The notes under the pieces: generated by a model
Told to the model about the DNA's origin: nothing
Seen by the model: only the letters and a program-made list of their open reading frames with translations
Database searches by the model: none
In this document: one piece after another, positions 20,370-28,347 of the stretch
Layout: each line of letters begins with the position of its first letter
Position numbering within the stretch: position 1 is the stretch's first letter
From: Clostridium massiliamazoniense
GTDB lineage: Bacteria; Bacillota; Clostridia; Clostridiales; Clostridiaceae
Direction of reading: 5' to 3'
Assembly (NCBI RefSeq): GCF_001403635.1
Contig: NZ_LN879464.1
Coordinates: 1-64,000, forward strand
Length of the DNA: 64,000 nt
Position numbers and translations under genes: made by a program

Positions 20370-20417
20370 TAAATAAGTGAGGTAACTTCCGTTGAGATTA
20401 CTTCACTTATTTTTTTG
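20370..20417 (+). terminator. Rho-independent terminator after the Uma2 gene
   Basis: AAATAAGTGA pairs with TCACTTATTT around an extended stem (GGTAA/TTAC), followed by a run of seven T. It separates the Uma2 gene from the first copy of the repeated leader. Confidence 0.75.
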
Positions 20418-20428
20418 TTCATAAAATA

Positions 20429-20590
20429 TTTACATAATTGAAGTTCAAAAAATTAATATAAATTAGCATATTTAAGGTATAAAGGAAAATTTATTTTATT
20501 CAATTATATTGAAGTATTAAAAAAACAAATTTTAATTAGCATTGGCTAATGGAAGAAAGAAATTAAATGGCTTTATAAGCTTATAGGAGG
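20429..20590 (+). promoter_or_regulatory. Repeated promoter-leader element, copy 1
   Basis: DNA block: TTTACA (20429-20434), 8 nt, GTTCAA (20443-20448), 18 nt, CATATTTAAGG (from 20467), then TATAAAGGA. Leader hairpins: HP1 TTCAAT/ATTGAA (20499-20513), HP2 ATTAGC/GCTAAT (20535-20550), HP3 GCTT/AAGC (20570-20580). AGGAGG follows at 20585. It controls the three small genes from 20599. The pairing in HP3 differs in sequence from copies 3, 5, 6 and 7 but is kept. Confidence 0.8.
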
Positions 20591-20598
20591 AATTTATT

Positions 20599-20871
20599 AT
20601 GTTATCTGAAAAAATTATTAGTGCTAGAATCTACAGATATTCTGCAAAGGAAGTTAAAAACATGTTTATTACTAGAGAAGAGGTTGAGAAAGAAATGAAT
20701 CAATGCTCTGTTTGTGGCTATGTGTATTATAAGGAAGATGGTTATAGCAATTTACTTATAAATGAGTATCAGCATGATACTATATGTAAAAATTGCGTTG
20801 AACTTTTAAATTCTAATATAGATATAGAGAAAATCCCTTATTCTGATGAATATTTCAAAATAATATTATAG
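20599..20871 (+). CDS. Small zinc-ribbon-like protein
   Basis: 90 residues. The C-terminal half has two cysteine pairs, CSVCG (about 36-39) and CKNC (about 63-66), fitting one zinc site. The N-terminal half is basic and helical. There is no signal or membrane span, so it is cytoplasmic. It is the first gene behind copy 1 of the repeated leader, with AGGAGG 8 bases before the ATG. The next gene starts 14 bases after its stop, so it heads an operon of three small genes. The function is unknown; small zinc-ribbon proteins on plasmids and phages often bind nucleic acid or proteins. Confidence 0.65.
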   Translation: MLSEKIISARIYRYSAKEVKNMFITREEVEKEMNQCSVCGYVYYKEDGYSNLLINEYQHDTICKNCVELLNSNIDIEKIPYSDEYFKIIL

Positions 20872-20885
20872 GAAGGAAGATTTTT

Positions 20886-21212
20886 ATGTATAGTAATATA
20901 GCTTATAGTAATGAAAATAATCATTGTTATTATGCCTTAATACCTAATTGTGTTCCAAAAGGGGAAACTCTATGTGATTACTGGAAGGAAAGACTACTTT
21001 TCTTATATAGTCTCTTCTTAGAAAATAAAGAGAATTCACCAGAAGGAGCAATGAGGGCAACAGTAGACAGTGTAATAAAGTATGTTGAAAATAATATAAG
21101 TTATTGTAATGTGAATTTTAAAATGATAAAAATTAGTTATTCTACGAAGTTAGATTCAAAATGGCTATATTGGAGAGAAATTGATAGTATTTCTGTTTCG
21201 GTAGCTAGCTAA
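20886..21212 (+). CDS. Hypothetical 108-residue protein
   Basis: It reads MYSNIAYSNENNHCYYALIP, then CVPKGETLCDYWKERLLFLY and later YWREIDSISVSVAS. The RBS is GGAAGGAAG. It lies 14 bases after the zinc-ribbon gene in the operon driven by leader copy 1. No membrane span, signal peptide or known motif is seen. I do not recognise a family. Confidence 0.6.
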   Translation: MYSNIAYSNENNHCYYALIPNCVPKGETLCDYWKERLLFLYSLFLENKENSPEGAMRATVDSVIKYVENNISYCNVNFKMIKISYSTKLDSKWLYWREIDSISVSVAS

Positions 21213-21298
21213 AGATTTAAAGAAATAAATAGTATATAATAGAAGAAAGGAATATAGTTTCAACTGTGAAGAAGAGATTATATTAGTGGGAAATTAAT

Positions 21299-21652
21299 AT
21301 GAGTACAATATCAAAAATCGTTTTAACTCAGAAAGTAAAAAAAGAAATAGATGAATTATTATTAAATGAACTCTTAAAAATGGTTCTTGTAAAGAGAATA
21401 GAATTTGAATTAAGCAATCAAAAATTTGATTACTTACAAATCCTTAATTTTTGTAAAGATGAAGAAACAGGCTTAAAGTGTGTAATTCACAGACAAGAAA
21501 ACCATCCAGAGGAAAATTTAAATGGATTTAAAGAAAAAGTTATATTAGATATTGCTGATAATCTAATAGGAAAGACCATTTATTTCACATTTGCTGAAGA
21601 TGAATATAGAAAAGAGTGTAATTGCACGATTCTATTTAGTGATGAATGGTAA
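21299..21652 (+). CDS. DUF960-like small protein
   Basis: 117 residues. The core pattern is FDYLQILNFCKDEETGLKCV, IHRQENHPEE, then KTIYFTFAEDEYRKECNCTI and LFSDEW. This resembles the DUF960 family found on Gram-positive plasmids and phages (YLQ, I-H-xQE, a late acidic strand and ending L-x-xEY/EW). The function of that family is unknown. It sits last in the small operon behind leader copy 1, 86 bases after the previous gene, and is followed by a strong terminator. The family call is from memory of the pattern. Confidence 0.55.
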   Translation: MSTISKIVLTQKVKKEIDELLLNELLKMVLVKRIEFELSNQKFDYLQILNFCKDEETGLKCVIHRQENHPEENLNGFKEKVILDIADNLIGKTIYFTFAEDEYRKECNCTILFSDEW

Positions 21653-21660
21653 TAATATAA

Positions 21661-21681
21661 GCCCATTTTGGGCTTTTTTCG
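21661..21681 (+). terminator. Terminator of the leader-copy-1 operon
   Basis: AAGCCCA pairs with TGGGCTT, followed by TTTTT. Confidence 0.8.
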
Positions 21682-21725
21682 TATCAAGTATATAAATTAG
21701 AGAGAAGAGGAGCGGAGTGGAAATT

Positions 21726-22745
21726 ATGTTATCAATGAATTTAAATAAAAGTAATAAATTAATATCTATAATAAAAAAAATATTTAGATTAGGTAGAAAT
21801 AAAAAAGAGAACTCTAAAGAGACTGCTTTAGATGAAGAAATAATTAAAAATAATGCTTTATTTATAAAGAATTACTTAAATAACTTAGAGATTAATCCTA
21901 ATTATAACTTTGAATTCACAGAGGGTTATAAAGTTAGTAGAAATGAAAATTATCATTATTTTACACTCGAAGAGAAAAAGGTATATATGGATCAGTTATT
22001 TAATGCTAAATATATTGAGAAATTACAAGCATTATCACATAGATTAAATTTGGCTAGAACTCATATAGAGGATATAAGAAATAAAAATAATAATAAAATT
22101 CCATTTGAAAAAAGCTATACATTAAGTAAATTAATAAAGAGTCTATCATCATTTGAGAATTTAACTAATTCAAGGATTAAATACATGAAAGATTCAGCTT
22201 TAAGTTCTACTTTAGGGTTAGATGGAGAAAGGATTGTAAATAACAAGCTAGATATACATTCAAATTTGATTAATCTTAAAAATATTAGATTGCAAGATGA
22301 TTTAGGGAGAAGTTGCCAATGCGATAATATTGTTATATCAAAAAGAGGGAAGAATATAGAGGTTGTTTCAAATCCTGTTGAACAAAACAATATGCACATA
22401 GCTATCTTAAATAGGATACTTAACAATACTCTAAATAAGGATGTGTCAGCTCATGGTGTAGTTGTAATAGCAAATGACACAGTAAATATAATAAATGAAA
22501 GTAAAGATATAATAGTGAGACCATCAAGTATTTATAACATATTAGATAATGAATTTGAAAATGCTATGCTTTCAGAAGCAGATATTCAGTATATTAGTTC
22601 ATTTATAAATTCTTCTCAGTTAGAGGAAAAGAAATACCCTGTATTTTCTATTGAAAAAGAATTTGATGAAACTAATATTGAAAAGATTGATTTTTTAATA
22701 TCTAAATGTTATTCATCTGTGAAGGTATTAATCCAGCAAAATTAA
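21726..22745 (+). CDS. NERD-like protein with a shortened core
   Basis: About 339 residues from ATG 21726; GTG 21717 is an alternative, and CGGAG at 21713 favours the ATG. After a helical N-terminal part (about 1-150), residues 155-235 read LGLDGERIVNNKL, LKNIRLQDD, CQCDNIVISKRGKNIEVVSN and PVEQNNMHIAILNRIL. This follows the NERD domain (G-x-GE, a q-D strand, then NP-x-Q), but the stretch between the IEV strand and NPVEQ is much shorter than usual, so the catalytic E-x-K and the Trp segment are not seen. NERD proteins are nuclease-related; this one is probably not catalytic. A terminator overlaps its stop. Confidence 0.6.
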   Translation: MLSMNLNKSNKLISIIKKIFRLGRNKKENSKETALDEEIIKNNALFIKNYLNNLEINPNYNFEFTEGYKVSRNENYHYFTLEEKKVYMDQLFNAKYIEKLQALSHRLNLARTHIEDIRNKNNNKIPFEKSYTLSKLIKSLSSFENLTNSRIKYMKDSALSSTLGLDGERIVNNKLDIHSNLINLKNIRLQDDLGRSCQCDNIVISKRGKNIEVVSNPVEQNNMHIAILNRILNNTLNKDVSAHGVVVIANDTVNIINESKDIIVRPSSIYNILDNEFENAMLSEADIQYISSFINSSQLEEKKYPVFSIEKEFDETNIEKIDFLISKCYSSVKVLIQQN

Positions 22746-22763
22746 AAATGCTGGATTTTTTTT
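22731..22763 (+). terminator. Terminator overlapping the NERD-like stop codon
   Basis: CCAGCA pairs with TGCTGG across a 10-base loop that contains the TAA stop, followed by eight T. Confidence 0.75.
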
Positions 22764-23042
22764 ATTTGCTTTTTTTTATCTTTTAAGTAACATTTTTAGT
22801 TTTAAGCAAGATTATTCCAAATATGGTATTATATATTTGTCGGGAGGGAAACAACGAAGTTAAAGATTGAAATAAATATTTAAAGACGTTGAAAGATATG
22901 AAATCCGATACAATTTAAAAAAAACTTTAAAAGAATAAAAAAAATAATTAAAAATCAACAAAAACTTTATAATTTTTGTTAAAATAATTTAGATACATAC
23001 TTTTTAGTATTAAAATGACGAAAAATAGGGAGGAAAAAACAA
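22764..23042 (+). promoter_or_regulatory. Promoter and long leader of the SH3-CAP gene
   Basis: The gap of 280 bases includes TATGGTATTATATAT (about 22821), a likely -10 region, so the leader would be roughly 200 bases. A second AT-rich promoter-like stretch lies near 22980-23000. The leader contains GTCGGGAGGG (about 22839) and ACGTTGAAAG (about 22889). I could not match a known riboswitch. GGGAGGAAAA precedes the ATG. Confidence 0.35.
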
Positions 23043-24440
23043 ATGAAAAGAAGTAAAATATTATCACTAATATTAGGAGTTGGAATGATAGGAGCAGTAA
23101 GCGTAGGTCTTGCACCAACAGCTAAAACACAAGGACAAACTACAGGAACTCAAAATGTGAGAGTATTAACTAATAGAACAACAAATAAAGGATTTGCATG
23201 TGTAGTAAATGGAAATGGAAGTTTAGTATTAACTAATGCTAATGGAGAAACAACAGGATATGTTTCAGTTGGACAAATGCTATCAATAAAAGGACAAGCA
23301 AATGGAAAAACTCTTGTTACAGTAGAGGAAACTGGAGCAACTGGTTATATAGCAAATTCAAATATGAAAATGATTAATAGTGGAGTAAATAGCCAACTAG
23401 TACAAATGAATAGAAGAGGACATATAATAAATGTTTCATCAGATGTTCATTTAAGAGCTAATGCAACAATGGATTCATCAATATTAGCAAACTTAACAAA
23501 TGGTGCTAACATAACAATTACAGGACAACAAGGAGAATGGTATAGAGTAAATGTAAATGGAGTTAGAGGATATATATTCGGAGAATATGTTGGACAAGGA
23601 GCAACACAAACTGGTGGAGTTGTTAATATAGTAGGAAACGTAAATCCAACAACTATAAAAAATAATAACAACAATACTGTGAATACTGTAAGCCCAACAA
23701 CTGGAACTGTAGGAACAACTGGAACTGTAGGAACAACTGGAGCAACACCAACATCATCATCAAAAGTAGCTCAACCAAGTGGATCTATAAATGGAACTAC
23801 AAAAAATACTATATCAAACAATGAACAACATGAAAATACTCCTGTTAAAGTAGTAAATCATATTGGTTCAACAACATCAAACAATACTCCTGTTAAGGTA
23901 GTAAGCCATACTGGTTCAACAACATCAAATAAAGAACAACACAAAGCGGCTCCTGCTAAACAAACTACAAATAATCAAATCACAGTAGGAAGTCAAGAAT
24001 TTTACAATATAATAAATTCAGAAATGATACAATTAACAAATAATTATAGAACTTCACATGGATTAAATGCTGTACAAGGAAACTCTGTATTAGCAAGTAT
24101 GGCTAATTGGAAAGCTAACAACTGTGCTAAATACAACTATTTCTCAGATTATACTCCAAATGGACAAACAGTATATCAACAACCTCAATTTAAGAATGTT
24201 AAATACTCAACATTTGCTGAAAACTTAGCTGAAATTAACATAGGTCAATCATCAGGAACAATAAGTTATTCAGATACTAAAGATATAGCTGAAATGTGTT
24301 TCGGATACTTAACTGGTTCACCTTCTCACTTAGCTAACATAATGGATTCACAAGCTACTGAAATAGGTATAGGTGTAGCAGTATCAAGCAATGGAAATGT
24401 TATAGTTTCACAAGACTTTGGTGCAAATGTAACTCAATAA
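23043..24440 (+). CDS. Secreted SH3 and CAP (SCP/PR-1) domain protein
   Basis: 465 residues. Residues 1-28 are a signal peptide (MKRSKILSLILGVGMIGAVS). Two SH3-like stretches follow (about 37-110 and 128-182; HLRANATMDSSILANLTNGA, GEWYRVNVNGVRGYI). Next comes a Thr/Ser/Asn linker with repeats (NNTPVKVVSHTGSTTSN) to about 315. The C-terminal CAP domain (about 320-465) has LTNNYRTSHGLNAVQGN, AENLAEI and SPSHLANIM. The first active-site-like His of the CAP cleft appears as Asp (YFSDYTP), while SPSH keeps the second. CAP proteins act outside the cell, but roles vary. Expected on the cell wall through the SH3 modules. Confidence 0.85.
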   Translation: MKRSKILSLILGVGMIGAVSVGLAPTAKTQGQTTGTQNVRVLTNRTTNKGFACVVNGNGSLVLTNANGETTGYVSVGQMLSIKGQANGKTLVTVEETGATGYIANSNMKMINSGVNSQLVQMNRRGHIINVSSDVHLRANATMDSSILANLTNGANITITGQQGEWYRVNVNGVRGYIFGEYVGQGATQTGGVVNIVGNVNPTTIKNNNNNTVNTVSPTTGTVGTTGTVGTTGATPTSSSKVAQPSGSINGTTKNTISNNEQHENTPVKVVNHIGSTTSNNTPVKVVSHTGSTTSNKEQHKAAPAKQTTNNQITVGSQEFYNIINSEMIQLTNNYRTSHGLNAVQGNSVLASMANWKANNCAKYNYFSDYTPNGQTVYQQPQFKNVKYSTFAENLAEINIGQSSGTISYSDTKDIAEMCFGYLTGSPSHLANIMDSQATEIGIGVAVSSNGNVIVSQDFGANVTQ

Positions 24441-24452
24441 TAAATAGCAAAT

Positions 24453-24507
24453 AAAAAGGACTATCTCAAAGTGGATTTAAATTCTATCTTTGAGTATAGT
24501 CTTTTTT
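24453..24507 (+). terminator. Terminator of the SH3-CAP gene, similar to an IS1182 end
   Basis: A long hairpin (GGACTATCTCAAAG paired with CTTTGAGTATAGTC) plus a T-run. It matches, base for base over much of its length, the left terminal region of the IS1182-type element at 8335 (GGGACTGTCTCAAAGTGG). Confidence 0.75.
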
Positions 24508-24671
24508 CATTCAAATATTTATATAATTTCTCTTTTAATTTTATCATATTAAGAAAAATTAGAACTTTTTTATATATTTAAAATTTTAAGATACTATTAT
24601 TTTGTTAATTTATGCTGTAAAATAATTATGGTGAAAATCCAAATAAAATACTAGATATGGAGACGATAAAA

Positions 24672-26674
24672 ATGAACAAAGGAAAAATTTTAGGGTTATT
24701 ATTAAGCACTTCTATGATAGGAGGGGCTGGATATATAGCTTTAAATTATCAATCACCTAAAGTGGAAAATAATGTTTTATTAGTTAATAAAACTAATAAT
24801 TCAAATGCGTTAACAGCTAAACAAGCTCAAAGCTTAAAAACAAAACAATAGAAGTGGGAGGGATGAAATTCTCTGGAATTCAAGCTGTGAAAATTGCTCC
24901 TGATATGCCAGGCAATGAGTTTGCAGTTGCACCTAATTTTAATCCAAATGGATTTGCATCTACGATCAATGAAAAGCTATATAATTATGAAGCTAATTTA
25001 AATAATGATGCTGCTGCTATGAAAGAAGCTACTGCATTACATGGTGGTAATCCTGTAGATACGTGTGTCTACTTCCAATCATCTGCATTAAGAGCCATTG
25101 GAGAGAAAGTTCCTTATTATATAGGTTATACTACTAAATTAGAAAACTGGCTATCTAATAATGGGTGGGAAAAGCACACAGATTTTCAATACTTACAAAA
25201 AGGGGATATATGTTTTGCTGGAACATATCATACTTTTTTATTTATGGGATGGAAAGATGAAAGTAAAGGAATTGCCTATGTAATGGGTGATGAAAGCTTT
25301 ACCGAACCATATTATAGAGATAGAAATTTAAGTGGTCAAAGTCCAGCAATCTATGGAAATGATTCATACTATGAAACTACTTGCTATTGGACTTATGGAC
25401 AAGGTTATACAGGACCAATAGAAGGAAAAAATCCAGTACATGAAGGTGGGTATGATGCTATAGGCTTAGCTACAATAAATACAATGGATGCTAAAATGAT
25501 GTCAGCACCTAATAGCAATAGTACACAATTACAAGTGATTCCTGATAATACAACAGTTCCAGTAATGGCTCAAAATAATTCTTGGTTTGAGGTTTATTAT
25601 AATGGTAAAACAGGTTGGATAAATAGTGCAGATACTAATGGTTTAGCTGAAAGTTTAGGTGGAAGTTCAAGTAATGTTCCTAATACTTCAAGTTCAAATA
25701 ATACTTCAAATTCAAATCCAAATTTACCTTCAGTAAAAATTACATCTCCTATTGGATTATGGGAAGGAACTGAACCTAATTTAAATGGGGAAAAAATAGT
25801 TGCGATACCTTATAATACATCAGTACCAGTTTTAGGATATGAGAATGGATGGTATAAAGTAAATTATAATGGAATTATTGGATGGGTTGATGGGATTTAT
25901 ACAAGTGGTCAAGGAAAGCCTGTTGGAAAAGATTTAAGTGAAAAGAAATCACAAGATAAGATTGATAATAGTAATCATGGAAATAGTAGTATGACTAATC
26001 CTGATACGACAGCTAGTCCAACAACTTCAAATAATAGTGGCAATTCTCAACATCAATCAAAACGAATTACTACTAAAAATAATAAAATTATAGGTACTAG
26101 TAATACTAGTGGAGATACTAAAAATAGTATCAACAGTAATACTAAAAAACGTCATACTACTACACCCACAAAAAGTACTACTTCACAAAAAAATAAGCCT
26201 TCTGTGAAAAATTCAACATCCACTATTAATAGTACAGGAAAACCATCAATAAGTAAAGCGGATAAAAGTGGTCAATTAGGAAAGATAAGGGTTGAGTCAA
26301 TTTTAGGTGTTGATTTAGATAATTCAATCAACTCTTCTGAGATAACAAATATTCCTAACAACACTATATTAAATGTTGTAGCTCAAAAAGACGGATGGTT
26401 CAAAGTTAGATATAATGGGGAGTTAGGCTGGGTTGATGGACAATTTACAAGTCAGCTAAATGATATAAATAAAGTTTTCACAGGTGTTAATATTGTAGGT
26501 CTTACATTAACTAATAAAGAAATTTATTCCAATTCAAATGCTTCATCTTCAATAATTGGAGTGATTCCAAACTCAACTGTTCTTAATTTAATTGGAGAAC
26601 AAGGAGATTGGTACAAGGTAAATTATGGTGGAAAGACTGGATGGATTAATAACTCAAATTTAAATGTAATATAA
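24672..26674 (+). pseudogene. Secreted Cys-His hydrolase-like protein with four SH3 modules, frameshifted
   Basis: The first frame, from ATG 24672 with GGAGA upstream, gives a signal peptide (KGKILGLLLSTSMIGGAGYI) and stops at 24849. The main frame, open from before 24854 to 26674, carries on at once. It has a papain-like domain (GGNPVDTCVYFQSSALRAIG, then KGDICFAGTYHTFLFMGW) with likely Cys and His catalytic residues, as in NlpC/P60 or CHAP amidases. Four SH3b modules follow (NSWFEVYYNGKTGWI, NGWYKVNYNGIIGWV, DGWFKVRYNGELGWV, GDWYKVNYGGKTGWI) with a Ser/Thr/Asn linker. One base separates the frames in an A-rich stretch (24832-24848). GGGAGG lies directly before ATG 24863, but that product would lack export. 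It should cut wall peptide bonds if made whole. Confidence 0.75.
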
Positions 26675-26680
26675 TTATTT

Positions 26681-26713
26681 AAAGTACATATTTTTATAAT
26701 ATGTACTTTTTTG
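26681..26713 (+). terminator. Terminator after the SH3 hydrolase-like gene
   Basis: AAAGTACATAT pairs with ATATGTACTTT around a 7-base loop, followed by TTT. Confidence 0.75.
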
Positions 26714-26762
26714 ATACGAAAATTAGTATCTAATTAAATACTAAAAAAAGTTAAGAAGTTGT

Positions 26763-26800
26763 TGATTATGTTATACTATTTATAGTATAGTATTAATCAA
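26763..26800 (+). promoter_or_regulatory. Promoter with nested palindrome (operator candidate)
   Basis: TTGATTA at 26763 is mirrored by TAATCAA at 26794-26800. Inside it ATACTA-TTTA-TAGTAT (26773-26788) forms a tight inverted repeat that contains a TATACT -10. The symmetry suggests a repressor site overlapping the promoter of the 105-residue gene. Confidence 0.5.
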
Positions 26801-26826
26801 AGAAAATTTACTAAGGAAGGTGTAAG

Positions 26827-27144
26827 ATGAAATCAGATAAGGTAATCTTAAATGCTCTTATGGAGTTGAATGGAAAAATAGATAACATTACAACTTGTTT
26901 AAATATTTCTAATGAAAAAACTGGACATAAAATTTTATTTGCACTGATAGAAAACGAAAATATTCTAACAGGCGAAGAAAAAGCTAGACAGTTTCCTCTT
27001 TACGCTAATATCAATGAATATTGGAAAGTCTTTTCGAAAAATCAAAAGAATAGCAATATAGATTTAATATCTTTAGCATTATACGAGTTTATAAAAAAAT
27101 ACGCTCCAGAAACATTTAAAGAAGTTGATCTTGGAGTTAATTAA
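26827..27144 (+). CDS. Hypothetical 105-residue helical protein
   Basis: Starts MKSDKVILNALMELNGKIDN. The first 30 residues look amphipathic-helical, with a heptad-like pattern. The remainder reads KTGHKILFALIENENILTG and later KKYAPETFKEVDLGVN. The RBS is AAGGAAGG at good spacing. There is no signal or membrane segment. It is monocistronic, between a palindromic promoter and a strong terminator. I do not recognise the family. Confidence 0.6.
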   Translation: MKSDKVILNALMELNGKIDNITTCLNISNEKTGHKILFALIENENILTGEEKARQFPLYANINEYWKVFSKNQKNSNIDLISLALYEFIKKYAPETFKEVDLGVN

Positions 27145-27169
27145 TATAAAGTATATTTAATACTACATA

Positions 27170-27229
27170 AAAGTTGGATTTTAAAGTTACTCTTGATAAT
27201 AATTTTAAAATCCAGCTTATTTTTTTATC
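27170..27229 (+). terminator. Terminator after the 105-residue gene
   Basis: AAGTTGGATTTTAAA pairs with TTTTAAAATCCAGCTT, followed by seven T. Confidence 0.75.
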
Positions 27230-27646
27230 TTAAAATCAAAATAATTAAATAATAAAAAATTAAACAAGTTAAATAAATAAAAAATTTAAGTTTATTATTA
27301 ATTAAATTTTATTAAAATATAAAATCAAAAAAAAATAAAAAATTAAAAAAATATTTTATGTAGAAATATAAAATTAAAACTAATTTAAAATTCAAAAAAA
27401 TATATAAATCGAAGTTATTGGATTGCTATATTGAAGAATGGCTAAATAAGTACATTTCAAGAGATTTTTAAATAAAAATTATAATTGAATTATAAATTAA
27501 ATTTAAAAAATAAATCAGTAAATTTCATTTTATGAATTGAATAAAAATACAAAATAAGAATATAGAGGGAATTTTATGGATTGACTAATTGCCAAAAATT
27601 ATATATATTCAACTTACTAAATATTTTTTTAGCACTAATTTCTTTG
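27230..27646. other. Extremely AT-rich gap without a gene
   Basis: About 420 bases with almost no G or C (runs of A and T, few codons without stops). No RNA hairpin or protein stands out. It could be an intrinsically bent or easily melted segment or simply decay. Confidence 0.4.
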
Positions 27647-27666
27647 AAAGGAGGTAAAATAATTCG

Positions 27667-28080
27667 CTGTTATACGAATTGTTTGAAAAAATGAATAGAA
27701 AACTTGAAAAGCAAAAACTCTCTGATGCAGAAATAATAAACACAATACTAAAAGAATTATCCATAACGCAAAAAGAATTAGGAGATGCGATTGGCTTGTC
27801 ATCTAGTGCGATTACAGCAATAAAGAAAGGCTCTAACTCTCTAAATTCTAGAAATAAAAAACTATTATCCTCAGAATTTAATATATCCCTTGAGTGGTTT
27901 GAAACTGGTTCGGGAAATATGTTTTCGGATAACGCTGATTTTAATTACATTAAAAAGATTATAGATATAATCTCCCAAAAAGACAAAAAGTCATCTTTAT
28001 TGAAAAAATTAGTAGATATAGATGAAAATGAAATAGATGATATTGCCATTATTTCAAAGAAAAATTTAATTTGCCATTAA
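27667..28080 (+). CDS. XRE-type helix-turn-helix regulator
   Basis: About 133-137 residues. The helix-turn-helix is LSITQKELGDAIGLSSSAIT with AIKKGSNSLNSRN, the lambda-repressor/XRE fold. A short acidic C-terminal part follows (NYIKKIIDIISQKDKKSSLL). The perfect Shine-Dalgarno GAAAGGAGGT (27646-27655) has no ATG, GTG or TTG at normal spacing in this frame. The nearest options are CTG 27667, TTG 27679 and ATG 27691, so I place the start at the first. It probably represses its own or nearby plasmid genes, perhaps the surface block downstream. Confidence 0.75.
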   Translation: MLYELFEKMNRKLEKQKLSDAEIINTILKELSITQKELGDAIGLSSSAITAIKKGSNSLNSRNKKLLSSEFNISLEWFETGSGNMFSDNADFNYIKKIIDIISQKDKKSSLLKKLVDIDENEIDDIAIISKKNLICH

Positions 28081-28347
28081 ATTTTTAAAATAAACGGTTA
28101 AAATTATTAATTTTTTTAAAACAATATATCAAAAACTTATTAATTCATATTTATTTTTAAGGAGTATTGTTAAGAGGAAATTTATGTTTTATAATGAATA
28201 ACTGTAATAGAAAAAATTGAGTCTTTTAATTTTTTTTGTTAACAAAACGACTTTTTGCCATTTAATTTATTAATTTATTAAATTAATTTTATGAATTTTT
28301 TAAATAAATGGATAAAAAATTAATACAGAACTTAGGAGGAAAAGAAC

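Noticed and set aside
22820-23042. Possible riboswitch in the leader of the SH3-CAP gene
   Set aside because: No match to the conserved cores of c-di-GMP, c-di-AMP, SAM or other classes that I could recognise by eye.
24832-24848. Programmed frameshift in the four-SH3 gene
   Set aside because: No slippery heptamer in frame and the A-runs are short; mutation or sequence error is more likely.
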